DNA of 7,139 nt from the NCBI GenBank assembly GCA_947627085.1, contig CANQUO010000111.1, positions 1-7,139 of the forward strand. Reading direction: 5' to 3'. How positions within the stretch are numbered: the first letter of the stretch is position 1; every line of letters starts with the position of its first letter. Positions 1-5,159 of the stretch are shown in pieces. A model generated the notes under the pieces. It saw nothing but the letters and a program-made list of their open reading frames with translations. It was not told the origin of the DNA and did no database searches. The translations under genes were made by a program, and so were the position numbers. The DNA comes from an uncultured Oscillospiraceae bacterium. Lineage in GTDB: Bacteria > Bacillota > Clostridia > Oscillospirales > Oscillospiraceae.

Positions 1-127
1 GACCCCCATCTACGTCTCCAAGGTCATGCTGGTCTGCCCCAAGTGCGGCAAGCCCACCCGCGTCGGCCACAAGATCGCCGACGGCAAGAAAGTCCGCGCC
101 TGCAAGAAGTGCGGCGCCGAGTTTTGA
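1..127 (+). CDS. rplX: 50S ribosomal protein L24 (uL24), 3' end only
   Basis: This is the C-terminal 41 residues of L24, an early assembly protein of the large subunit; the start lies outside the window. The reading frame begins at base 2 and ends with TGA at 125-127. The visible part contains the YVSKVMLVCPKCGKPTRVG stretch typical of bacterial L24 and a two-knuckle zinc ribbon (CPKC, then CKKC close to the C-terminus). Both cysteine pairs are intact, as in many Clostridia. The stop is followed after three bases by the rplE ribosome binding site, so the two genes are co-transcribed. Identification is firm despite truncation because sequence and gene order agree. Confidence 0.95.
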   Translation, partial: TPIYVSKVMLVCPKCGKPTRVGHKIADGKKVRACKKCGAEF

Positions 128-130
128 GAG

Positions 131-138
131 AGGAGGAG
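131..138 (+). promoter_or_regulatory. Ribosome binding site that fixes the rplE start
   Basis: AGGAGGAG lies nine bases before ATG 148. An in-frame TTG at 142 would extend the protein by two residues but leaves only three bases after this site, so the ATG is the better start. Confidence 0.8.
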
Positions 139-147
139 TGATTGAAC

Positions 148-747
148 ATGGCTGAAAAGAAAGCAAAGGCCGCCGAGGCCCCGGTCGAGGCCCCCGTCAA
201 GAGGGTCCCCAACCTGAAGGCGAAGTACCAATCCGAGATCGCCCCCGCTCTTATGAAGAAGTTCGGCTACAAGAGCGTCATGCAGATTCCCCGCCTTGAC
301 AAGATCGTCATCAACGTGGGCTGCGGCGACGCCAAGGACAACGCCAAGGTCACCGAGAACGTGGTGAAGGAGATATCCGCCATCGCCGGCCAGCACGCCG
401 TCGTCACCAAGGCCCGCAAATCCGTCGCTAACTTCAAGATTCGCGAGGGCATGAGCATCGGCGTGAAGGTCACCCTCCGCCGCGACAGGATGTGGGAGTT
501 CCTGGACAGGCTCTTCAACGTGGCCCTGCCCCGCGTGCGCGACTTCCACGGCATCAATCCCAACTCCTTCGACGGCCGCGGCAACTACGCTTTGGGCATC
601 AGGGAACAGCTCATATTCCCCGAGATCGACTACGATAAGATCGACAAGATTCGCGGTATGGACATCGTGATGTGCACCACCGCCAAGACCGACGAGGAGG
701 CCCGCGAGCTTCTCACATTGCTGGGCGCCCCGTTTTACAGAGACTAA
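148..747 (+). CDS. rplE: 50S ribosomal protein L5 (uL5)
   Basis: L5 binds 5S rRNA, helps place it in the central protuberance of the 50S subunit and contacts P-site tRNA. The protein is 199 residues from ATG 148; most bacterial L5 proteins are about 179. The canonical fold begins around residue 22 (NLKAKYQSEI) and runs through PRLDKIVINVGCGDA, RDRMWEFLDRL, LPRVRDFHGI, FDGRGNYALGI and IFPEIDYDKID to the end. The extra 20 or so N-terminal residues are rich in Lys, Ala, Glu and Pro and look disordered. The start is supported by a strong ribosome binding site at 131-138. In E. coli this gene's start region is where S8 represses the spc operon; I see no such hairpin here. S14 follows after 15 bases. 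Confidence 0.97.
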   Translation: MAEKKAKAAEAPVEAPVKRVPNLKAKYQSEIAPALMKKFGYKSVMQIPRLDKIVINVGCGDAKDNAKVTENVVKEISAIAGQHAVVTKARKSVANFKIREGMSIGVKVTLRRDRMWEFLDRLFNVALPRVRDFHGINPNSFDGRGNYALGIREQLIFPEIDYDKIDKIRGMDIVMCTTAKTDEEARELLTLLGAPFYRD

Positions 748-762
748 GGGAGGAGAAAAAAC

Positions 763-948
763 ATGGCTAAGAAATCAATGATACTCAAGCAGCAGCGCGA
801 CCCCAAGTTCTCCACCCGCAAGTATAACCGCTGCAAGATATGCGGCCGCCCCCACGCCTACCTTCGCAACTACGGCATCTGCCGTATCTGCTTCAGGGAG
901 CTGGCGTATAAGGGAGAAATACCGGGAGTGAAAAAAGCGTCTTGGTAA
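763..948 (+). CDS. rpsN: 30S ribosomal protein S14, zinc type (uS14, type Z)
   Basis: S14 sits in the head of the 30S subunit next to S3 and S10. At 61 residues this is the short, zinc-binding (C+) form found in many Gram-positive bacteria, often called rpsZ. The ligands are CKIC (residues 24-27) and CRIC (40-43), and the protein ends in the family's GVKKASW. GGGAGGAG at 748-755 precedes ATG 763. The last 14 codons (904-945) are unusual for this operon: 12 of them use codons its neighbours mostly avoid (GCG, TAT, GGA, GAA, ATA, CCG, AAA, TCT), while the protein stays canonical. The final codons and stop lie inside a 27-base direct repeat copied at 1045-1071. A 370-base gap follows instead of the usual short spacer. 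Confidence 0.97.
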   Translation: MAKKSMILKQQRDPKFSTRKYNRCKICGRPHAYLRNYGICRICFRELAYKGEIPGVKKASW

Positions 949-962
949 ATCTTTTTCCGCCA
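936..962 (+). repeat. 27-base direct repeat, left copy (covers the S14 stop)
   Basis: This copy matches 1045-1071 exactly over 27 bases at an offset of 109. It contains the final codons for Ala-Ser-Trp, the TAA of rpsN and a T-rich stretch. Because Ala-Ser-Trp is the normal S14 end, this copy is probably the original and the other the duplicate. The last bases also form the left end of the palindrome at 951-1030. Confidence 0.9.
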
Positions 963-1030
963 TGCGTCGTTGCGCTCATTCGCTGTATTTTAATACAGCT
1001 TCACTCGCGCGCCTCGCCTGACGAAAAAAT
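951..1030 (+). repeat. 80-base imperfect palindromic element
   Basis: Two 39-base arms (951-989 and 992-1030) flank a two-base centre. The centre has a perfect 8-bp stem, GCTGTATT (982-989) with AATACAGC (992-999). The outer ends pair again (TTTTT with AAAAA, then interrupted pairing up to GCG/CGC). Counted without gaps, 21 of 39 positions are complementary; the unpaired middle leaves a large internal loop. The layout resembles small dispersed palindromic (REP or MITE-like) elements, but family membership cannot be shown from one copy. Confidence 0.6.
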
Positions 1031-1044
1031 CTTCACCAATCCGT

Positions 1045-1071
1045 AGCGTCTTGGTAAATCTTTTTCCGCCA
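1045..1071 (+). repeat. 27-base direct repeat, right copy
   Basis: Exact second copy of 936-962, so it carries a non-coding duplicate of the rpsN end. ACCAA at 1035-1039 and GAAAAA at 1023-1028 can pair with TTGGT (1051-1055) and TTTTTC (1061-1066) of this copy. The same partners exist in the left copy, which allows alternative foldings. Confidence 0.9.
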
Positions 1072-1082
1072 AACCTTGGCGG
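1066..1082 (+). repeat. Short perfect hairpin
   Basis: CCGCCAA (1066-1072) pairs with TTGGCGG (1076-1082) around a three-base loop. It begins inside the right copy of the 27-base repeat and ends just before the tandem units. No T run follows, so a terminator is not supported. Confidence 0.65.
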
Positions 1083-1086
1083 GAGG

Positions 1087-1183
1087 CCCCTTCAGTCACG
1101 GCTTTGCCGTGACAGCTCCCCCGGAGGGGGGAGACGCCCCTTCAGTCACGGCTGGCGCCGTGACAGCTCCCCCAAGGGGGGAG
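1087..1183 (+). repeat. Two tandem 47-base double-hairpin units
   Basis: Units at 1087-1133 and 1137-1183 repeat with a 50-base period. Each starts CCCCTTCA and carries two hairpins. The first is GTCACGGC with GCCGTGAC (stems 1095-1102/1106-1113 and 1145-1152/1157-1164). The second is CTCCCCC with GGGGGAG (1116-1122/1127-1133 and 1167-1173/1177-1183). The units differ only in the loops: TTT versus TGGC in the first hairpin, GGAG versus AAG in the second. From memory, GC-rich repeats of this general design are dispersed in intergenic regions of gut Clostridia, so these are probably two members of such a family. Confidence 0.8.
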
Positions 1184-1215
1184 CCGGAGAGGTAATTTTA
1201 TTTGGTATATAGGAT

Positions 1216-1261
1216 GGCGAAAGGTCCGCGGCAATCACGCTATTGCCGTGGATACCTCGCC
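1216..1261 (+). promoter_or_regulatory. Putative S8-binding leader hairpin of rpsH (16S helix 21 mimic)
   Basis: The hairpin has a 10-bp upper stem (1226-1235 with 1242-1251, one G-U pair, loop 1236-1241) and a 4-bp lower stem (1216-1219 with 1258-1261). Between them lies an asymmetric core with AAAGGT on the left (1220-1225) and ATACCT on the right (1252-1257). Laid over E. coli 16S helix 21 (AAGUC opposite GAUAC), T1225-A1252 matches U598-A640, G1224-C1255 matches G597-C643, T1253 and A1254 match the bulged 641 and 642, A1222 matches A595, and G1223-C1256 replaces A596-U644 as a kept pair. This is the element S8 recognises. A translational autoregulatory site for rpsH is inferred, from one sequence and a remembered rRNA structure. 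A simpler nested pairing (AGGT with ACCT) is also possible. Confidence 0.65.
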
Positions 1262-1267
1262 GCCTGA

Positions 1268-1290
1268 ACCGGACCGGGTGACCGGACGGT
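1268..1290 (+). promoter_or_regulatory. GUGA-tetraloop hairpin between the leader and the rpsH ribosome binding site
   Basis: CCGG (1274-1277) pairs with CCGG (1282-1285) around GTGA, a GNRA-type tetraloop. Below an A-A mismatch, G1272 pairs with C1287 and ACC (1268-1270) with GGT (1288-1290), with G1271 bulged. It starts seven bases after the leader hairpin and ends ten bases before AAGGAGG (1301-1307). It could stack on the S8-like hairpin or control access to the ribosome binding site; its function is unknown. Confidence 0.5.
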
Positions 1291-1318
1291 AACTCTGATC
1301 AAGGAGGAAAACAAGAAA

Positions 1319-1714
1319 ATGCAAGTTACAGACCCCATTGCGGATATGCTGACCCGCATCAGGAACGCTAACTCCGCAAAGCACCCCACCGTAGAGATTC
1401 CCTGCTCAAACATGAAAAAGGCCATCGCCCAGATTCTGCTTGACGAGGGATACATCAAGAGCTTTCAGATCAATGATGATGGTGGTCAGGGAGTCATCAA
1501 GGTGACCTTGAAGTACAACGGCAACGAGAAGGTCATCCAGGGGCTCCGCCGCGTGTCCAAGCCGGGCCTTCGCGTTTACGCGGGCACCGACGAGATACCT
1601 TATGTTCTCAAGGGACTCGGCACCGCCATCATTTCCACGTCCAAGGGCATCATGACCGACAAGGCCGCGCGCGCGCAGCATGTCGGCGGTGAGGTCCTGG
1701 CGTTCGTGTGGTAA
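1319..1714 (+). CDS. rpsH: 30S ribosomal protein S8 (uS8)
   Basis: S8 is a primary 16S rRNA-binding protein that recognises helix 21 in the central domain and, in E. coli, represses the spc operon by binding its mRNA. The 131-residue product has the family's usual length. It starts with TDPIADMLTRIRNA and carries the C-terminal signature STSKGIMTD (106-114) followed by VGGEVLAFVW; that C-terminal region contacts the RNA in known structures. AAGGAGG at 1301-1307 lies 11 bases before ATG 1319. The gene follows a structured leader (1216-1290) resembling its own rRNA target, which suggests autoregulation. The next gene, rplF, starts 15 bases after the stop. Confidence 0.97.
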   Translation: MQVTDPIADMLTRIRNANSAKHPTVEIPCSNMKKAIAQILLDEGYIKSFQINDDGGQGVIKVTLKYNGNEKVIQGLRRVSKPGLRVYAGTDEIPYVLKGLGTAIISTSKGIMTDKAARAQHVGGEVLAFVW

Positions 1715-1729
1715 GGGAGGTACGATACT

Positions 1730-2269
1730 ATGTCAAGAATTGGTAGAGCTCCCATTACCGTCCCCGCCGGCGTTGACGTTACCGTTGCCGAGGGCAACGT
1801 CGTTACAGTCAAGGGCCCCAAGGGGACCATCACAAAGACCCTTTGCCCCGCTATGACCATCGAGAAGGACGGCGCGGTCGTCCACGTAAAGCGCCCCGAC
1901 GACACCAAGGAGAACAGGGCCCTTCACGGACTTACCCGCACGCTCCTCAACAACATGGTCCACGGCGTGACCCACGAGTTTTCCAAGACTCTTGAGATCA
2001 ACGGCGTCGGTTACAGGGCGGCCAAGGAGGGCAAGAACCTGGTCATGAACCTGGGCTATTCCCATCAGGTCATCGTCCCCGAGGTGGACGGCATATCCAT
2101 CGACGTGCCGAACCCCAACCAGGTGGTCATCCGCGGCGTTGACAAGCAGCAGGTCGGCCAGTTCGCCGCCGATGTTCGCAACAAGAGGCCGCCGGAACCC
2201 TACAAGGGCAAGGGCATCAAGTACGCAGACGAAGTCATTCGCCGCAAAGAAGGCAAGACTGGTAAATAA
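1730..2269 (+). CDS. rplF: 50S ribosomal protein L6 (uL6)
   Basis: L6 binds 23S rRNA near the factor-binding region of the 50S subunit. The product is 179 residues, normal for the family, and consists of the two duplicated L6 half-domains. It starts MSRIGRAPITVPAGV, has TKENRALHGLTR (59-70) and GVGYRA (92-97), and carries the L6 signature RPPEPYKGKGIKY (153-165). GGGAGG at 1715-1720 precedes ATG 1730. The basic C-terminal tail is ordinary. It sits in the standard position between rpsH and rplR, 16 bases before rplR. Confidence 0.97.
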   Translation: MSRIGRAPITVPAGVDVTVAEGNVVTVKGPKGTITKTLCPAMTIEKDGAVVHVKRPDDTKENRALHGLTRTLLNNMVHGVTHEFSKTLEINGVGYRAAKEGKNLVMNLGYSHQVIVPEVDGISIDVPNPNQVVIRGVDKQQVGQFAADVRNKRPPEPYKGKGIKYADEVIRRKEGKTGK

Positions 2270-2285
2270 AAGGAGGTGTGCCTAA

Positions 2286-2645
2286 ATGATTAAAAGACCT
2301 GATACTAACGCACAGCGCTTAAAGCGCCACAAGAGAGTCAGAGCCAAGATCTCCGGCACGCCGGACTGCCCCAGGCTCAACGTTTTCCGCAGTGAGAAGA
2401 ACATCTACGCCCAGCTCATCGACGACGTGAACGGCGTCACGCTGGCCGCCGCTTCCTCCGTTGAAAAGGATTTTGAAGGCTCCGGCTCCAATAAGGAGGG
2501 CGCCCGCAAGGTGGGCAAGCTCATCGCCGAGAGGGCCAAGGCCAAGGGTATAGAGGACGTGGTATTTGACCGTGGCGGCTATATCTATCACGGCCGCGTA
2601 CAGGAGCTGGCCGAGGGCGCCCGCGAGGGCGGACTGAACTTTTAA
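2286..2645 (+). CDS. rplR: 50S ribosomal protein L18 (uL18)
   Basis: L18 works with L5 in binding 5S rRNA and docking it on the 50S subunit. The product has 119 residues, the usual size. It has a basic N-terminus (RLKRHKRVRAKISG), then the core motif RLNVFRSEKNIYAQ (30-43), and ends YHGRVQELAEGAREGGLNF, the standard C-terminus that faces the RNA. AAAAGGAGGTG at 2268-2278 is an excellent ribosome binding site before ATG 2286 and begins within the rplF stop codon. Confidence 0.97.
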   Translation: MIKRPDTNAQRLKRHKRVRAKISGTPDCPRLNVFRSEKNIYAQLIDDVNGVTLAAASSVEKDFEGSGSNKEGARKVGKLIAERAKAKGIEDVVFDRGGYIYHGRVQELAEGAREGGLNF

Positions 2646-2663
2646 CGGAGGGAGGAAACGAAT

Positions 2664-3191
2664 ATGCCTTACAACAACGCAAGATCAAACCGCCGCGACC
2701 GCGAGGAGGTCAAGAGCGAGTATATCGAGAAGGTCGTCTCCCTCAACCGTGTTTCCAAGACCGTCAAGGGCGGACGCGTAATGAAATTCTCCGCGCTGGT
2801 GGTCGTGGGCGACGGCAAGGGCAAGGTCGGCTTCGGCCTTGGCAAGGCCGCTGAGGTCTCCGAGGCCATCCGCAAGGGTATCGAGGACGCCAAGAAGAAC
2901 TTCACACACATCACCCTGAAGGGGACCACCATCCCCCACGAGGTCATCGGCGAATTCGGCGCGGGCCGGGTGCTTTTGAAGCCCGCTCCCGCCGGTACCG
3001 GCGTTATCGCCGGCGGCGCTGTCCGTGCCGTCGTCGAGGCCGCCGGCATCACGGATATCCGTACTAAGTGCCTGCGGAGCAACAACCCCGCCAACGTGGT
3101 CGCCGCCACCATGCAGGGTCTCAAGTCCCTTCGGGACGTGTCCCAGGTCGCGGCCACCCGCGGCAAGGCCCCCGAAGAGATTCTGGGCTAA
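2664..3191 (+). CDS. rpsE: 30S ribosomal protein S5 (uS5)
   Basis: S5 lies near the decoding site and mRNA entry channel of the 30S subunit and influences accuracy. The 175-residue product has the N-terminal double-stranded-RNA-binding-like domain (about 15-80, with SKTVKGGR at 31-38 and GDGKGKVGFGLGKA at 49-62) and the C-terminal domain (about 90-165). The SKTVKGGR loop is where spectinomycin-resistance changes map in other bacteria; nothing here looks altered. GGAGGGAGG at 2647-2655 precedes ATG 2664. The TAA stop overlaps the ribosome binding site of rpmD, indicating tight coupling. Confidence 0.97.
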   Translation: MPYNNARSNRRDREEVKSEYIEKVVSLNRVSKTVKGGRVMKFSALVVVGDGKGKVGFGLGKAAEVSEAIRKGIEDAKKNFTHITLKGTTIPHEVIGEFGAGRVLLKPAPAGTGVIAGGAVRAVVEAAGITDIRTKCLRSNNPANVVAATMQGLKSLRDVSQVAATRGKAPEEILG

Positions 3192-3203
3192 GGAGGACTT
3201 AAA

Positions 3204-3386
3204 ATGGCTAACATTAATATAACGCTCGTAAAGAGCCTCAACGGCAGGATAGCCAAGCACGTCGCCACCGCCGAGTCCCTGGGGCTGCGCAAGATCGGCG
3301 ACAAGACCACCCAGCCCGACAATCCCCAGACCAGAGGCAAGATCGCCAAGATAGGCTACCTCCTCCAGGTCACCGAAGAGAAATAA
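3204..3386 (+). CDS. rpmD: 50S ribosomal protein L30 (uL30)
   Basis: L30 is a small large-subunit protein found in many but not all bacteria. The product is 60 residues, the usual length, with the typical start ANINITLVKSLNGR and the GLRKIGDKTTQPDNPQTRGKI core. Its ribosome binding site (AGGAGG, 3191-3196) overlaps the last base of the rpsE stop. It ends 12 bases before rplO. Confidence 0.96.
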   Translation: MANINITLVKSLNGRIAKHVATAESLGLRKIGDKTTQPDNPQTRGKIAKIGYLLQVTEEK

Positions 3387-3398
3387 GGAGGTACGGGA

Positions 3399-3839
3399 AT
3401 GAAACTGAACGACTTATCTCCCGCCGCCGGCTCCACCTCCAAGGCCTGGAGGAAGGGCCGTGGGATCGGAAGCGGCAACGGCAAGACCGGCGGCCGTGGA
3501 CACAAGGGCCAGAAGGCCCGCAGCGGCGGCGGAGTCCGTGTGGGCTTTGAGGGCGGCCAGATGCCGCTGGCCCGCCGCATCCCCAAGCGCGGCTTCAATA
3601 ACATCTTCGCAAAGCCCCTGGACAGCGTCAACGTGTCCATGCTCAACCGCTTTGAGGACGGCGCCACCGTGGATGTGGAGGCCCTTGAGAAGGCCGGCAT
3701 CCTCTCCGGTGTCAAGTACGGCGTCAAGGTCATCGGAAACGGCGAGATCACGAAGAAACTGACAGTTAAAGCCTCTGCTTTTTCCGAGACGGCCAAGGCG
3801 AAAATCGAGGCGGCTGGCGGAAAGGCTGAGGTGATCTGA
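3399..3839 (+). CDS. rplO: 50S ribosomal protein L15 (uL15)
   Basis: L15 is a 23S rRNA-binding protein important in late 50S assembly. The 146 residues match the family length. The long Gly/Arg-rich N-terminal extension that threads into rRNA is present (GRGIGSGNGKTGGRGHKGQK), followed by ARSGGGVRVGFEGGQMPLARRIPKRGF and the globular C-terminal domain. AAGGAGGT at 3385-3392 precedes ATG 3399. The TGA stop is separated by one base from the secY GTG start, and the secY ribosome binding site lies within the last codons of rplO, so secY translation is probably coupled to L15. Confidence 0.97.
   Translation: MKLNDLSPAAGSTSKAWRKGRGIGSGNGKTGGRGHKGQKARSGGGVRVGFEGGQMPLARRIPKRGFNNIFAKPLDSVNVSMLNRFEDGATVDVEALEKAGILSGVKYGVKVIGNGEITKKLTVKASAFSETAKAKIEAAGGKAEVI
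3828..3835 (+). promoter_or_regulatory. secY ribosome binding site inside rplO
   Basis: GAGGTGAT is an eight-base perfect complement of the 3' end of 16S rRNA. It lies within the last rplO codons, five bases before GTG 3841, and supports that GTG as the secY start. Confidence 0.75.
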
Positions 3840-3840
3840 G

Positions 3841-5145
3841 GTGCTCAAGACATTAAAGAACGCCTGGAAGGTCATTGAGATCAGAAAGAAGCTCCTCTTC
3901 ACTCTGTTCGTCATACTGCTTTTCAGACTGGGCAACGCGGTCCCCGTTCCATTTATTGACACCCAGCTCCTTGGGGCGTACTTCAACCAGAACCTGTCCG
4001 GCACCATATTGGGCTTATATAACGTGATGAGCGGCTCGGCATTCTCCTACGGCACCGTGTTCGCCCTTTCGATACAGCCCTATATCAACGCAAGCATCAT
4101 CATCCAGCTCCTGACCATCGCCATCCCGGCTTTGGAGAGGCTCTCCAAGGAGGGCGGCGAGGAAGGCAAGAAGAAGATAGAGAACATCACCCGCTACACC
4201 ACCATCGGTATCGCGCTTTTGCAGTCCTACGGCTACTACGTGATACTCTCCACGAACCAGCTCATGTCCCGCACCGGCGTGTGGCCCGCCATCGTTATAG
4301 TGGCCACCCTGGTCGCCGGCTCCACCCTCGTTATGTGGATGGGCGAGCAGCTCACGGAGTTCGGTATCGGCAACGGCATCTCCATCATCCTCTTCGCCGG
4401 CATTATCGCCCGGGTACCCAACACCGTCATCAGCATGGTGAACACCCTCATCAATGCCGAGAGCTGGAAGGTCTACGTTATCTATCCCCTTATGATAATC
4501 GGGGCTCTGGCGATGATCGTCCTTATCGTCATCGTCACCAACGCCGAGAGGCGCATCCCCGTCATGTACTCCAAGCGCGTGGTCGGCCGCAAGGTCTACG
4601 GCGGCCAGTCCACACACCTGCCTCTCAAGGTCAACATGTCCGGCGTCCTGCCCGTGATCTTCGCAAGCTCCATCGCGAGCCTGCCCGCCACGGTGGGAAT
4701 GTTCTTCGGCAAGACCAGCAAGAGCGCCGGCGGCTGGGGCACGTTCCTCAAGCTCTTTGACCAGACAAGCGTCCTTTACATGGTGCTGTACTTCCTGCTG
4801 ATAATCTTCTTCAGCTATTTCTACTCCACCATCCAGTTCAACCCCATTGAGGTCTCCAACAACTTAAAGAAGAACGGCGGCTATATCCCCGGCTTCCGCC
4901 CGGGCAAGCCCACCAGCGACTTCATCGCCAAGGTCCTCAACAAGGTCACGCTGTTCGGCGCCATCTATCTGGCCATTATCGCCCTGGTCCCCCTCATCGT
5001 GGGCGCCATATCCTCGACTGCCCACGACTCCGGCATCTCCATCGGCGGCACGTCCCTCATAATCGTGGTGGGCGTCGCGCTGGAGACCGTCAGGAGCCTG
5101 GAGGCCCAGCTCATCATGCGCAACTACAAGGGATTTCTTGAATAA
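3841..5145 (+). CDS. secY: Protein translocase channel subunit SecY
   Basis: SecY is the channel of the Sec translocase in the cytoplasmic membrane, working with SecE, SecG and SecA for secretion and membrane insertion. The 434 residues match the family. Ten hydrophobic segments can be seen, at roughly 17-37, 64-92, 117-137, 147-167, 178-200, 210-233, 263-289, 309-330, 365-388 and 395-416. Landmarks are the RLGNAVPVPFID stretch after the first helix, the plug region at about 60-75, GIGNGIS (175-181), and the cytosolic loop with GGYIPGFRPGKPT (346-358), whose Arg353 corresponds to the arginine needed for SecA function. The start is GTG, placed by the ribosome binding site at 3828-3835 and by the normal MLKTLKNAWK N-terminus. 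The gene sits after rplO as usual, and adk follows 14 bases later. Confidence 0.97.
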   Translation: MLKTLKNAWKVIEIRKKLLFTLFVILLFRLGNAVPVPFIDTQLLGAYFNQNLSGTILGLYNVMSGSAFSYGTVFALSIQPYINASIIIQLLTIAIPALERLSKEGGEEGKKKIENITRYTTIGIALLQSYGYYVILSTNQLMSRTGVWPAIVIVATLVAGSTLVMWMGEQLTEFGIGNGISIILFAGIIARVPNTVISMVNTLINAESWKVYVIYPLMIIGALAMIVLIVIVTNAERRIPVMYSKRVVGRKVYGGQSTHLPLKVNMSGVLPVIFASSIASLPATVGMFFGKTSKSAGGWGTFLKLFDQTSVLYMVLYFLLIIFFSYFYSTIQFNPIEVSNNLKKNGGYIPGFRPGKPTSDFIAKVLNKVTLFGAIYLAIIALVPLIVGAISSTAHDSGISIGGTSLIIVVGVALETVRSLEAQLIMRNYKGFLE

Positions 5146-5159
5146 TTAAGGAGCGCGGT

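Larger units (their letters stand above)
949..1318 (+). other. 370-base S14-S8 spacer: repeats plus putative rpsH leader
   Basis: No credible gene is visible on either strand. Bases 949 to about 1190 are almost entirely repeat and hairpin sequence: direct repeat copies, an 80-base palindrome, a 7-bp hairpin and two tandem double-hairpin units. Bases 1191-1215 are AT-rich and featureless. Bases 1216-1318 hold two hairpins and the rpsH ribosome binding site. The hairpins at 1087-1184 are not followed directly by a T run, so I do not call a terminator. The genes downstream would still need readthrough or a promoter I cannot identify. Confidence 0.85.

Noticed and set aside
142..147. TTG start for rplE two codons earlier
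   Set aside because: Only three bases from the ribosome binding site; ATG 148 has ideal spacing.
1087..1183. CRISPR array
   Set aside because: Only two units, nearly contiguous, with no variable spacers and internal hairpins.
1166..1202. Rho-independent terminator after the second tandem unit
   Set aside because: The stem is GC-rich, but the T-rich stretch starts about ten bases after it, and eleven or more essential genes follow in the same direction.
1183..1211. Possible promoter before rpsH with TATATA as -10
   Set aside because: TATATA at 1206-1211 has no TTGACA-like box at the right distance; the upstream bases are GC-rich repeat sequence.
4281..4760. Second + strand frame inside secY
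   Set aside because: Arg/His/Gly-rich shadow frame within an intact secY.
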